A stretch of 64,000 bases of DNA from Leptodontidium sp. MPI-SDFR-AT-0119 (GCA_020726505.1 JAHLEZ010000004.1:2108001-2172000); one strand, 5' to 3'. Counted from the stretch's first letter, positions 1 to 11,479 are shown. Notes: generated by a model not told the origin, from the letters alone. Made by a program: numbers and translations.

Positions 1-2205
1 GATGAAGAGGAGGAGGACCTAGATGAGTTGGAGGCTCTGGACAGCGACGAGATACCGTCTGAGGACGACGAAGAGGGCGTCAACGGGGCTCTGGTAAAAA
101 GCAATGGCACAACAGAAGATGCGGTCGGCAAGGCGACACTGGAAGATGAGGACGACGACAAGCCCAATTATACAGTCACCACGGATGCAAATGGAGGGGA
201 GCGATATGTATACGAAGAGATAGATCCTGTCTACGATTCGGACGACTCCGATGTGGCAGATGCTACAAATACGATCGGCAACATCCCATTGACATTCTAC
301 GATTCCTACCCGCACATTGGATATGATATCAATGGCAAGAGGATTATGCGGCCGGCGAAGGGAGAAGCATTGGATGCGTTATTGGACAGTATCGATGTAC
401 CAAAGGGCTGGACTGGACTTACAGATCCTGCTACTGGGAAGCCTTTGAATCTCAGTCAGGGTGAATTGGAAATTCTTCGAAGAATTCAAACAAATGAGAT
501 GCCAGAGGAAGGCTATGATCCATACCCTGTAGGTTCATCTATTTCTGGCGATTGGAATTAAGTCTCATTAACTGGTTAGGCTACTGTTGAATATTTCACT
601 GGTATTGAAGAGATCATGCCTCTGAGTTCGGCACCAGAACCAAAGCGGCGCTTCTTACCTTCTAAGCACGAGGCCAAAAGAATCATGAAGATCGTTAGAG
701 CCATTCGCGAAGGAAGAATCCTCCCGTACAGGCCACCTGAGGAGCAAGAGGAAGAGGACGAGGAGGTGCATTACGACATATGGCAAGATGAGCAAGCTCG
801 CCCCGATCATGTCATGAATATACCTGCACCCAAAGCACCTCCGCCAGGATATGATTTGAGTTACAACCCACCTCCTGAGTATCTCCCTTCGAAATCAGAG
901 AAGAAGGAGTGGGAGTCTACCGATCCAGAGGATAGAGAGAAGGAATACTTACCGACAGGCTACGATTCATTACGGAAAGTCCCTGGGTACGAGAAGTTCA
1001 TCAAAGAGCGATTTGAACGCTCATTGGACTTGTACTTGGCACCTCGTGTTCGCAAGAATCGACTCAATATTGATCCAGCATCGCTTCTGCCAAAATTGCC
1101 CAGACCGGAGGAGCTGAAACCATTTCCTACTGTATGCTCTACACTTTTCCGAGGTCACGATGGCAGAGTACGCAGCTTGGCCATTGATCCTTCTGGCATT
1201 TGGCTTGCAAGTGGTGGAGACGATGGGACAGTTCGTGTGTGGGAGCTCTTGACAGGACGACAGGTCTGGAGTGCCAAGATTGGAGACGATGAAGCAGTCA
1301 ATGTTGTGAGATGGCGACCTGGGAAGGATGCAGTTATTCTTTCTGCTGCTGCAGGAGAAGACATTTATCTTCTCGTACCACCAATCGTGGATCCCGAGAC
1401 AGAAGCTGCCAGCCGTGAAGTACTTGACGCAGGATTTGGCTACGCCACGAACGCAACTCAAGCACTTACAGCAAATGGTGCCCGGAAAGAACCTGTAGCG
1501 AAATGGACACGACCTGGATCGCGTCTTGAGGACGAAGGAGTTCTCATCAAGATCACAGTTCGAACAACAGTCAAGGTTATCAGTTGGCACCGAAGAGGTG
1601 ACTTCTTCTCAACGGTTTCTCCAACAGCACAAAAGAGCGCTGTTGCCATCCACACACTCTCGAAGCATCTTACCCAAATACCCTTCCGCCGACTACCTGG
1701 AATTCCACAGACAGTCCAGTTCCACCCTTCGAGACCCCTTTTCTTTGTTGCCACGCAACGCACTATTCGCAGTTACGATCTTCAGAAGCAAGAACTCGTC
1801 AAGATCATTCAACCGGGTGCTAGATGGATATCATCTTTCGATATCCATCCCGGCGGCGACAATCTCATCGTCGGTTCATATGACAGGCGACTTCTGTGGC
1901 ACGATTTGGATCTTTCAACCCGTCCTTACAAGACTTTGAGATTCCACACAAAGGCTATCCGAGCAGTCAAATACCACAAGGGTGGCTTCCCACTGTTTGC
2001 CGATGCCAGCGACGACGGCAGCTTGCAAATCTTCCACGGCAAGGTTGTCAGCGATATGATGGAGAACGCTACTATCGTACCGGTGAAGGTTCTCAAGGGG
2101 CATAAGGTCAAGAGCGCCTTGGGTGTTATGGATATTGACTGGCATCCAAGAGAACCCTGGTGTGTAAGTGCTGGTGCTGATGGTACTTGCCGCTTATGGA
2201 TGTGA
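1..2205 (+). CDS. ERB1: Ribosome biogenesis protein ERB1 (BOP1 homologue), 5' end outside window
   Basis: Scaffold subunit of the PeBoW/NOP7 complex, needed for 27S pre-rRNA processing and 60S subunit assembly in the nucleolus. Exons: 1-528 and 580-2205. The 51-nt intron 529-579 (GTAGGT...GGTTAG) keeps frame and joins ...DPYP to [15 protein letters not shown], the expected BOP1NT continuation. About 717 residues are visible. They start with an acidic Glu/Asp stretch, then the BOP1NT region ([19 protein letters not shown]), then C-terminal WD40 repeats (for example [18 protein letters not shown] and a final [12 protein letters not shown]). The reading frame is open at base 1, so the start codon lies upstream. 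Family assignment rests on the BOP1NT plus WD40 order and is secure. Confidence 0.95.
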
Positions 2206-2658
2206 TATGGGGTCACTTTGCATGTTAATATAGCATAGGCGTTTGGAGGGATCATGTCAAATAAATGCAAAAGTCCAATAATCGTTTTTTTCCTGTCTTA
2301 ATATCACTGGTGACATGTTTGCGGCATCTCTTCAAGTATTGAGGTGAATCGTAGATGCCCCAACACGAGTGTGATTAGTAGGTAAGTAGTTTATCGAGGT
2401 AGATACTCTCGAACTCACTGGCCGGTAGCCAGTTGTAATTTGCTCGGGGTGGATGCAGCTGCAGATCAAGCGGGGTACGAAGCACCTGTTACTCAAGACG
2501 GAAGGGAAGGGGCATGTGGAATGGTCCTACCTCATGATCCGATCGAAACCGCCTCATTTCCGAAATCCTAACCTCGTCCCTCATCACTCAAAGCACTACC
2601 TACCGGCCTAAATTCCAATCAAGAAATCCGAAGATTCCAGCTCCAGTGCATCGTCAAG
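2206..2658. other. Intergenic, ERB1 3' flank and upstream region of the DUF3237 gene
   Basis: About 450 nt with no credible ORF. It should hold the ERB1 3' UTR and the promoter and leader of the next gene. The last 80 nt are C/A-rich, as fungal leaders often are. No clear regulatory motif was identified. Confidence 0.5.
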
Positions 2659-3515
2659 ATGTCCAACTTCCCAAAGCTCATCCCGGCTTTCACAGCCAAT
2701 GCGAGTACCTGTCTATTTATCCAACCAATCCCATACCACAGAGGTTTGAAGTCAAGAACTCGCACCAAGAGTCCTAGATGTTGTTAAATCGGAGTGATGA
2801 TGATTGTTACAATTAATTCTAACAATTGACCGTTTAGATCGTCATTGACGCTCCCGTCGTAGTGGGCGCCGTCTCGAAAGGAGCTCCTCTCTTCGTCGTC
2901 CCATTTCTCACAGAGAACAACAACAATTACCTAAAGTCGGAGCCAGACTATGCGATCAAGCTGGATGCTGTTATGGTACATGGGAATGATTTCGTAAGTA
3001 TCCCTTTTATTTACAAAACCTTTTATTACAATGTTCATGTTTCAAATGATCTAAAGACTCTCGGTTTTAAGGCTGCTTGATCGTTAGTTGTGTTGAGCAG
3101 TTGAGATCTGTACTGATGATCAGGTGTAGATCCGACAAGATCCCTCTGGGAAGCATGTCCGATTGGATGTCAATTCCGTGTTGAAGGATAAGAGTGGCGC
3201 TATCATTGCCTTTAAGTACAGTGGGATTATCAATGTGACGCCCGGTGTTGCTGCTGTTCTCGGTGGAGATGCGGCTGCGAAGACGACGCCTTTTGGGGAT
3301 GCTTGTGAGTAATTCGAATGGGATATCCTGGAGGTTGAGAATATGGCTTGGAATATTGACTGATGGAATTTACAGTCACGCATGTGCTCTTTGAAACAGG
3401 AAATGAGGATTTGAAGGATATCGAGAAGAAAGTGTATGTCGCGAGTGGCCGGTTTGTGCTTGAAGAGGGCAAGCCAGTCGCAGTCGAGTACAAGATCAGC
3501 GAGGTTGCTGCTTGA
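2659..3515 (+). CDS. DUF3237 (UPF0311) family protein
   Basis: Small protein of the DUF3237 family; its biochemical role is unknown. Four exons: 2659-2700, 2838-2993, 3130-3304, 3376-3515, giving 513 nt and 170 residues. The product begins MSNFPKLIPAFTAN, continues IVIDAPVVVGAVSKG, carries a DPSGKHVRLDV segment and ends GRFVLEEGKPVAVEYKISEV, all in family order. The first intron has no usable GT donor that keeps this frame. The fit uses a GC donor (GCGAGT at 2701) with acceptor TTTAG ending at 2837 and a CTAAC branch-like site at about 2818. A GT alternative (donor 2705, acceptor 2862) stays open but drops the IVIDAPVVV segment. The other introns are GT-AG. It is convergent with MOB2 downstream. 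Confidence 0.85.
2701..2837 (+). other. Probable GC-AG intron in the DUF3237 gene
   Basis: Donor GCGAGT, acceptor TTTAG, 137 nt. It joins ...FTAN to IVIDAP in phase 0. All GT dinucleotides nearby are in phases that cannot reach the conserved IVIDAPVVVG segment. Confidence 0.6.
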
Positions 3516-3875
3516 GGTCAGAAGCAACGCAGTCTTCTCGTACCCGAGCAAAAACAAGATGATAGAAAGTATATCAGAAGGACGTGGGATCTCTCGTTTA
3601 CTTGCTAGGTTTTTCTATAAGGATCAACATTTGCAATGAATGAAGTTTACTTTACTTCCTGAAAAAATATCAGAAACGCCACCTTGAGAAATTCCTCGCT
3701 GGATTCATGCCATCAACGTCCATAATCTCATATGCATGGTCGAAACCATGCGATCTTCCGTGAACTCGGAAATCGAAAACATTGCTTCCAGTCAATGAAA
3801 TCTTCCCGTATCTCCATCCAGTCTCGGAGCAAATATGCATCAGCCATGAAACTTAAATCTGCGAAGTCCTCCAAT
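3516..3875. other. Intergenic between convergent genes
   Basis: About 360 nt holding the 3' UTRs of the DUF3237 gene and MOB2. No gene or structured element was recognised. Confidence 0.5.
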
Positions 3876-5508
3876 TCAATTGACGCCAGACAACGCAAGT
3901 AATCGCTCCCCAGCCTTGAGATTGGCGCAAGCGTAGGCCTTGGACTCCTTTGGGAAGGTTCCGTTCGCTGCCCACAGATCAATCAAAGGCTGCATCGGCT
4001 CCAGCTCATGGGGCTTCAGCATTTCGATCTCGGTAGCGGTAAGTACAAAGTGACTGAAGCAACTGTTCATGGGTTTCTCTAGATTGAGATGGTAGAATGG
4101 ATCGATGAAGTGAGCCCAGTAGAGATGTGAATAGACGCGGAACATTTGACGGAAGATTGTTTGGCACACATCGACGAACTCGACGGGGAATCCACTGCTC
4201 TTCCCGACCCAGTCGCCGGGGCCAGCGAGTTGCGAAAGCGACGTGTTTAGGCTTGTTGGACCGGCTGGGATTGGGGTGTTCGCTCCTGGAGTGTTGAGGC
4301 CGCCTGAGGCATAGGTTGCTGAGGCTATCTCTGGGCCAGCGGTGTTGTGTGCGAAGGAAACACCAGCGGGGTCGGTTGGGAAGATTGCAGTGTTATCAAC
4401 CTTGCCAGAAATCCACCTTTGCATGAGCGAGATGTACTCGTGAGCGGGGACTTCTACTGGCTCTTTCCGAGAATTTAACCAGGTGAAAGAATGGTTTCTA
4501 GAGCAAGTCAGAATTGGAAAGCGAGGGATAGTCTGACTGGACTCACGCTCCAGCTGACATTCGAGGGCAGGTTTGAGAGTTGCAAATTGAGGTTCCATCC
4601 TCATCCTTGTCGTGGATAACACGGACGAAGTTCCACAGGTTACGATAATGTTCAACAACTAACATGAAGAGTCAGCCTGATCAACAAAGCAACGAGTGAT
4701 GGTCCAATTGCCTTGATGCGCAATCCATTCGCCTTGCTCGACCGTCTTTGGGCGAGCTGATAGAGTCATGAAGTTGCCCTTAACAATATGCTTGGCATAC
4801 GAGTCGTTCAACCAAAGTGGCTTCGGCCGTGGGAGGTTGTAGCATGAGAGAGCATCGCTACTTGGGAGACTGCTGGAAGAATCGTTCATCGACAGCGTCT
4901 GGGATAGCGAAGGAGAGTTTGGCAACGGCGGAACTCTTGGTGCAAGGTTCGTGGATGATGAACCGCTGTGTGAGGTGCCTGTAGGTGATGTTGGCTGCGC
5001 TCCAGGTCCAGGGCTTTTGGTACCGCCATTCTTACCACCACCTCTGAAGCGTCCGCTACTATAAAGGAAGATCTATCAGCAAAGGAGTGCTCGTGCAACA
5101 AACGTGACAAACGCAGGGTAGAGTACAAGGAAAAGGACATTGTAAGTCGGCAGTCGAAAAGTTTCTGAGCAAGAGTCCAGCCAAATACGAGCCCTTTTGG
5201 ACCTGACTGAGGGTTGACTGACAAGGAAAGGAGAAGAATCGCATGAGACTTGTTTCGGCTCCTTGCGTTGATCTGGAGATTCCCAACCCCTAGCTTGGAT
5301 CTCTCTTTGGACCTCATGTTCTCCCTCGACCACTGGATCAAGCCGCAATATGATAGCTGACAAAAACAATCCCAGATTGCCAGAATGCAAAATCATCAAC
5401 AGGTGGTGCCTGCTCCGTGACCCATTGCAGAAAGTATAACCAACAAAAGCCACACCAACAGAACGGTAAAAAAAAAGGTACCTACATTCCAGAGAACAAG
5501 TTGGACAT
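3876..5508 (-). CDS. mob2: MOB family NDR-kinase coactivator, MOB2 type
   Basis: Mob1/phocein-family protein. MOB2 binds and activates NDR kinases (Cbk1/COT1) that control polarity and cell separation. Four exons on the minus strand: 5508-5486, 5058-4712, 4658-4547, 4497-3876; 1104 nt, 367 residues. The start is ATG at 5508 (MSNLFSG), followed by a Gly/Ser/Pro-rich N-terminus. The Mob domain contains KHIVKGNF, GEWIAHQVVEHYRNLWNFV, the CNSQTC Cys pair and a later H...H pair in HLYWAHFIDPFYH, which together fit the Mob zinc site. EPVEVPAHEYISLMQRWISG matches fungal MOB2 rather than MOB1 or phocein. Intron 4711-4659 appears to be GC-AG. The 427-nt first intron (5485-5059) is unusually long for this window. 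The gene diverges from LEO1. Confidence 0.85.
4659..4711 (-). other. Probable GC-AG intron in MOB2
   Basis: Read on the minus strand: exon ...CATCAAG, donor GCAATT, acceptor TGTTAG, 53 nt. It joins GEWIAHQ to VVEHYRN. The nearest GT donors would leave introns of only about 20-30 nt. Confidence 0.75.
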
Positions 5509-5967
5509 GGTGACAGATCAGCTACTGAATTCCGGGCAGATCTGGGCGGGCACAACTACTTCGTGGAGAGGATTCGGTGGTGTTGACAGGTGACGGGAAA
5601 CACGCTTGATAGGGATTGAGCAAGTGAGGTTGTCCTTGAAATAGGAGACAGGACGACCTCGGGAGGCGGTTCCCAAAACGGGGCTAGCGTCTTGACAACG
5701 GTGAACAGAAAGAAGCAGTGCCGCCGTAGCTTTTGTATCACAGCGTCAAAGCGGCGACAAGCTGGTGTACTGTATGTTTTTCGCGACATCGAAAGTGAAT
5801 TTCACTCTTTAGATACTAGAACGCGTCAACAGGTTTGTATCGCCTCTGACATGGGTCCTGAAATGAACTGACGAAATACAGTTCGAGCCCCAATAGCCAA
5901 CTTTGCTTCACAATTCCTATTCTCCCTCACCAACGAGCAACGGCATCAACAGCCTCCTTCCACCACA
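5509..5967. promoter_or_regulatory. Divergent promoter region MOB2 / LEO1
   Basis: 459 nt between the two divergent start codons. The LEO1 side has a C/A-rich leader just before its ATG. No TATA box or specific activator site was recognised. Confidence 0.5.
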
Positions 5968-7335
5968 ATGGCATCCGAATCAGAAGACGACGTTATGGAC
6001 GCTGGCGTGGATGCTGATGATGATCTCTTTGGTGATGATGACGAGGCGCCAGCAGACAACGTTCGGGAACTCAGCGATCGTGAGCTTGACTCTGGGGACG
6101 ATGAGGATCGCAGAGACAGGGCACCGCGAGCAGACGAAGATGCGGAGGTTGGTGACAGCAGAGAAGCGCGGGTCTTGGAGACTACGTTATGGAGACATCC
6201 CGTTCCCAAGCCGGCAGATGGACAGGTAAGCATGCTCCATCTTTGTAGAAAGGCAATTCTGACTGACAACCTCCAGCTGAATGCCTTGCGACTGCCGTCA
6301 TTTATGGGAATTGACCCGCGACAATTCGATCCCAATACATTTCAACCTCCCGTAACTGATCATCACTCGGACACTCGATCTGCCAACTTTCTTGCGAGCG
6401 CCGTGTCAGCCTCTACTATTCGCTTTCGGACCAATCCATCTACGGGAAAGCTCGAGAGCAATACCAATCTATACAAATGGAGTGATGGAACTACGACGAT
6501 TTCGATTGGCGATCAACACTACGAGCTGCAAACAAAATCCCTTGCGCCTCCGAAAGATGTCAAGCCCTATCAAGAAGTCACAGATTCGCATTCTTACCTC
6601 GCCTCACCCTCAATCGCTTCTGCGATGCTAGTTATGGTTGGCCATATGACAAATCATCACACTGTCAGGCCGAACAAAGACATACAAGACGATGCACTCG
6701 AGAAGTTGCAGAAGAATTTGGCCGCCGCAACTCGTGGTGGTAGGAAAGAGGATAGGAATGGGCCCGAACTCATCTCCAACACAGAAGACCCGGAATTGCA
6801 GAAGAAGAAAGCTGAGATTGCAGAGAAGGAGCGAATGAGAGCACAGCGTCGTCGGGAGACTGCTGCTGAGAAGGCGAGCCATCCCAGGGGTCCGCTGGGT
6901 TCCCGTGGTGGCTTGAATGCGGATGATTTAGAAGGCCGTGCTGGACGAAGGGCGCCCGGAGCTGGTCGCAAAGTACCGAAGCCGCGTCGCAGAAGACCTG
7001 ACTACGATTCTGATGACGATCTTCCTCGTGGCCGAAATAGAGAAGATGAGTACGACGAGGATGACGGCTTTCTCGTGGCCAGTGACGAAGACATGGAGGA
7101 AGGGGAGGACGATGACGAGGAGGAAGAAGAGATCCTTGATGATGAAAGTGATAGAGATGAGCATCGATCAAAGAAGCAGAAGACATCCAAGTCCAAGCCT
7201 GAGGAAGTCAGCGATGCCGATGCCGATGCCGATGCAGAAGCCGATCTTGACGACGACGAAGCACCTGTACCAGCTGCAGACCCGGTCAATAGGGGCAGGA
7301 AGCGAAACATTATTGAGGATGACGATGATGAGTAA
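5968..7335 (+). CDS. LEO1: RNA polymerase-associated protein LEO1 (Paf1 complex)
   Basis: Subunit of the Paf1 complex, which couples RNA polymerase II elongation to histone modification in the nucleus. Exons 5968-6225 and 6277-7335; the 51-nt intron 6226-6276 (GTAAGC...CTCCAG) is in phase 0, free of stops and a multiple of three. The spliced product is 438 residues. The highly acidic N-terminus (DDLFGDDDEAP) is followed by the LEO1 core (ALRLPSFMGIDPRQFDP, later KWSDGTTTISIGDQHYEL) and a long charged tail of Arg/Lys and Asp/Glu blocks ending NIIEDDDDE. Order, composition and length match fungal Leo1. It shares an upstream region with MOB2. Confidence 0.93.
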   Translation: MASESEDDVMDAGVDADDDLFGDDDEAPADNVRELSDRELDSGDDEDRRDRAPRADEDAEVGDSREARVLETTLWRHPVPKPADGQVSMLHLCRKAILTDNLQLNALRLPSFMGIDPRQFDPNTFQPPVTDHHSDTRSANFLASAVSASTIRFRTNPSTGKLESNTNLYKWSDGTTTISIGDQHYELQTKSLAPPKDVKPYQEVTDSHSYLASPSIASAMLVMVGHMTNHHTVRPNKDIQDDALEKLQKNLAAATRGGRKEDRNGPELISNTEDPELQKKKAEIAEKERMRAQRRRETAAEKASHPRGPLGSRGGLNADDLEGRAGRRAPGAGRKVPKPRRRRPDYDSDDDLPRGRNREDEYDEDDGFLVASDEDMEEGEDDDEEEEEILDDESDRDEHRSKKQKTSKSKPEEVSDADADADAEADLDDDEAPVPAADPVNRGRKRNIIEDDDDE

Positions 7336-8058
7336 ATGTGGACTTCATATTGGCTAAAGACCACAGGCATCATGAGCTACCTAGTCGATCGGATTCACGC
7401 GAGGTTTGGAGAGAGATACCTGCCGTTCATGGCCATCATGTAGGATTAGTTAGAGATCAAGCGAAGTGAGGTCGCATAAAAAGTGGCTGCGATGGCATGC
7501 AATGAAAAGACCCTCAAAATAGGCAGAGTCCATTTTAGGCCCTCTCTACTCTGATGGAGAGCACATTTTGGATAGAAACCACCCTCGCTGTAATTCTAGA
7601 CTATAGAGCAACCGCATCTACCTGCAACTGTTTGACGGAGATCATATGTCTCGAGGTGTCGCAGTGAAGCGACTGTAAATTTGCGCCGCTTGTCAGCGAG
7701 CTGAGAAGTTAACACTCATACCATGCGATACCCGGAAGATAGAACGTGCGCTTCTGGCTGCCTAGCGTAGGGGAGATCGGCAAATGGCGTGTTTACGGGG
7801 CGCGGGGGAGAACCAGACCCTGAACAAGAGGAATAAATCAAAACCACTTCGCCTTTACGAGCTCGGTCCAATATTCAATTGTTCTTTGAAATTCTCACCA
7901 CAATCAGAATATTTTACGGTTCTCTACGTCCTTCACGACCGAAAGCCCATCATGCCTTCTTTACACCAAGACCCTTCCTCATTGCCTGTTCTCCCTATTT
8001 TGAGTGGCCGGATCACCTCGCAATTAGGGATCCCCTTCTCAGGCTCCACGAGCATAGG
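7336..8058. other. Intergenic downstream of LEO1
   Basis: About 720 nt. Only short overlapping ORFs without family resemblance are present. It probably includes the LEO1 3' UTR. Nothing else was recognised. Confidence 0.4.
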
Positions 8059-8486
8059 ATGCCCTCATGGTATCAAAAGATAGAGGCAACTATCGGAACT
8101 CTTGTCGATCTCGGCATCAAGATCTCTGTATACCCTCAAGCTGTCGAAGTGCAGAACAAACTTCACGCTCTGGCCGCCGTGGTCCCTCCTTCAGATACCG
8201 TATGCACCACTATTAACAACCAGCTTATTCGAGACATGCGAGACATGTTCGGAAGCGCTGCGGCAATGGGTTTTTGAGTCTGTTCCTCGCATTCGTGGAC
8301 GGATGGTTGAGGTCTTGCGAGGAGTATATCCGGAGGTCCGGCAAGCGTTTTGCAAACGACGCCTTGGGGTTCGAGGATGCATATAAAAAGCTAATGCTGG
8401 TCGCAACCCCAAATATCGCCAACAAAGCCTACCGCTTCGACAATCTCGTTTATCTGTACGACAGCTTAGGGCTGACCAACTCTTGA
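8059..8486 (+). pseudogene. Possible relic or mis-framed hypothetical gene
   Basis: Two adjacent forward ORFs look coding in composition but lie in different frames. 8059-8277 begins MPSWYQKIEATIGTLVDLG. The frame at 8274-8486 carries LRSCEEYIRRSGKRFANDAL and ends DSLGLTNS. They overlap by a few bases at about 8274, consistent with a +1/-1 frameshift in one former ORF. No convincing splice pair of normal length joins them. No family was recognised. It could also be chance ORFs. Confidence 0.25.
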
Positions 8487-9576
8487 GATGGTAGAGGTGG
8501 TATGGAATAGCACCAGTGTTCGGCATTCTTGGGTTTGACTACGACTGACCTCATATCGACGACGGTGCAGTCAACATTGAAGATTTCGCGCTGCCGGTCC
8601 TATTCCTGGCGGTCCTAATCCGAATCACGATGCTGATACTAACTTATCCCTACCATACCGCCACACTCCTGGCACAATAGAAACGGAGCTAGACCGAGGA
8701 GGTGTTTTATCGATGTCACTTGGGCTTACATCGTTGTCCTTCCTTGCATGCTTGCGATGAATCTGTGGGTTGGTTGGAGGAAGTTGAGAAGATAGGACTT
8801 GAGGATCATCAGTTTCGGCTTTTAGCGCCTGAAAATTCGAGCAATTGTTGTAATTTTCCTATGGCGGAGCTTCATTACGACCAGAAGGACCTTATGAATG
8901 GGGCTGAGAAGCAATCACGCCTGGCTAAAGGTGTAATCTGGGTACACAACCACTGAGTTCAGATGTTAGCTATTTACACTGCCTACATTGCTACTCTAGC
9001 CGTATTGGCCAACGGATATCACGACATAGCAAGACCGCCAGCTATGCTATGGTCGCGTCGGGATACCTTGACTCATAAGATAATAACTAATACTTATCAA
9101 TTAATACTTATCATTACACCCAAAGGCCCTCGGAGGGCTTACGAGGTCACGAAGCTTGCACGTATCGCTTGCTACTACCTAATTTGAATTAACAATAAAT
9201 AACAATTTCTCGAGAATGGATTGAACATTCCTACCAGCCTTCTAATCGGAAAGTGCTAATAATAACTTCATTTTCCAGCCAATAAAAACGATTGAATATT
9301 CTGAAATCCCTGTTTAATGCTGTGCATAAATTGAATGCAGCAAAATCCGGGGGAGGAAATGCATGGATAATCCTTGGTACCATCACATGTCAGCCACGAG
9401 AGCTTGACAGAGCTCAACTTGGGGAGGCATTTAATAATTCCTCATCACTCACAACAACCACAACAAGTCTCGTGTCGCCCGTTCGAACATGACATCCGGA
9501 TGGGAGCCTACTCGTACTTGCTGATTCTTCGTTGACTTTCTTTACTTTCTATTCTATCGACACTCTTTCACACAAC
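8487..9576. other. Gene-poor, partly AT-rich intergenic stretch
   Basis: About 1.1 kb without a supportable gene. From about 9065 to 9300 it becomes markedly A/T-rich (many TAATA and AATTAA words). It contains a small perfect inverted repeat, GCCCTCGGAGGGC, at about 9126-9138. The final 120 nt, with T/C-rich sequence, are the likely leader of the patatin-like gene. Confidence 0.4.
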
Positions 9577-11479
9577 ATGGCTGGCCTTTTTAAGTCGTTC
9601 TGGAATCTGCTGGTTGATGTCTTGCTATTCTGGCAAATCGTAAGCCCCTTCTCTTAGCATTGTCTTGATCTGCGAGCTGACTGCCGGTTCAGAGATTCTT
9701 CGGATGGTTGACGCGTAAGAAGCCTGTCGAGGTTTGGTTCGATATACTCCGAAATGCAAAGGCGTACGAGGAATGGGAGGAAGCATCTTACCAGCTGGAT
9801 GTGCTCCTGGGCAACGACCTTTGGTATGGGGCACCCTTACGATGTCCCGAGCCTATAGGAGGACATTAACTAATATCAATCAGGCGTCAAAACCCTACCT
9901 CCAAGTACTACGATTACCGGCTTATCCATGAACGCTTGCAGTCAATTATTGTTGCGCGTGAGGAAGGGGATATTCTACAGCTGGTGAACTTATTGAGATC
10001 AGGACTTGTTCGTAATCTGGGCAACATCTCGACCCCACGACTCTTCAATCGCGCATTCGCAGGTACCAAATTGTTGATAGAGGACTACATAACTCAGGTC
10101 GCACAAGCAATTGCGGATGTCACGAAACTACCCACCTCCCCAGGAGCTGACGGAACCGGGGTGATTCCAGGTTTTAGCAGCCAGGCCAAGCTGGATCTTC
10201 TACATGATACGAGGCAGGCTTTTGGAAGGAGCACATTGGTTCTCCAGGGAGGTGCCATATTCGGGCTATGCCATCTTGGAGTTGTGAAAGCTCTCTTTGC
10301 TCGAGGACTGCTGCCGAGAATCATTACAGGAACTGCTACGGGGGCTCTTATTGCAGCATTGGTCGGCGTGCATACGGAGGACGAGTTGCCCAGGTTTCTC
10401 AATGGAGACAGCATCGACCTTTCTGCGTTTGCTGGGAAGGGCTCTGCTAGTCAAGGAGGGCATGAAGACGGCGTTTCCTTCGATGGCTGGTGGAGCACCC
10501 TTACCCGAAGAATACGAAGATTTCTTCGTGAGGGGTACTTCTTGGATGTGACCATCTTAGAGGAGTGCGTGCGAGCAAATGTTGGGGACTTGACATTTGA
10601 GGAAGCCTACAATCGAACAAAGCGAGTGTTGAACATTACGGTTGCCACAACCGGTAGGGGAGGAGTCCCAAATCTCCTAAACTACTTGACGGCTCCGAAT
10701 GTTGTTAGTGTTTCCCCTTCTGCTATTACTTTTAACTTGACTTAATACTCGTATAGCTGATTTGGTCGGCTGCAATTGCTTCTAATGCATCCTCCCCGTC
10801 CCTCTACGGCCGTTCGATCATTCTCAAATGCAAAGATGCTTCAGGGGCTATTATACCATGGTCTGCTGCTTCAGATACAACATTCAGACCCTGGACACAT
10901 GCATCCTACACGGACCGAGACTCCCCTCTTTCTCGGATAGCCGAACTTTTTAATGTCAATCATTTCATTGTCAGCCAAGCTAGACCGTATCTTGTTCCTT
11001 TCTTGCAAAGCGACATGCATGGGCCATCACCACTTCACACACGTGGTGGACGGACGTCGTTGACAGGAGGACTCCTTCGATTGATCACCATGGAGACACA
11101 TCACCGACTGCAGCAACTCGATAGCCTTGGGCTCCTTCCGTTGTCTATCAGACGTTTCCTAGTCGATGAACATATTCCTGCAGCTTCTGTCACCCTGGTC
11201 CCTGAATTGTCTGCATCTGACTTCATCCGCTTGCTCGAAACGCCCACTCAAACTAGTCTTGATTACTGGATTCTTCGAGGAGAACGGAGTGTTTGGCCAG
11301 CGGTGGGAGCTTTAAAGGTCAGGTGCGCAATTGAAACGGAACTTGATAGGGGCTACCAGGTAGTTCGCCGTAAGAAGGCGGGCGGATTGCGAAGAAGAGG
11401 CAGCGCAGTCGACAATGCCAATGAGAAGGAGAGAGCACGAGAGAGGGAACGTGCCAACAGCGCAGGAGCAAAGTGGTAG
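9577..11479 (+). CDS. Patatin-like phospholipase-domain protein (TGL3/4/5-related), dyad apparently missing
   Basis: Homologue of fungal patatin-domain lipid hydrolases related to yeast TGL3/4/5 lipases. Exons 9577-9639, 9693-9823, 9884-10703, 10757-11479; 1737 nt, 578 residues. The start MAGLFKSFWNLLVDVLLFW gives a hydrophobic N-terminal segment. It is followed by EVWFDILRNAKAYEEWEEA, the patatin core TLVLQGGAIFGLCHLGVVKAL and FNVNHFIVSQARPY. The usual nucleophile motif GXSXG reads GTATG (residues 214-218, Ala at the Ser position). The region that normally carries the catalytic Asp-Gly reads WTHASYTDRDSPLSR, without DG. The C-terminus is Arg/Glu-rich. By family it would act at membranes or lipid droplets, but hydrolase activity is doubtful as read. 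Confidence 0.85.

Noticed and set aside
7002..7373. Antisense Ser-rich ORF opposite the LEO1 tail
   Set aside because: It is the mirror of the GAT/GAG/GAC-rich acidic LEO1 codons, which read as Ser/Ile/Leu on the other strand.
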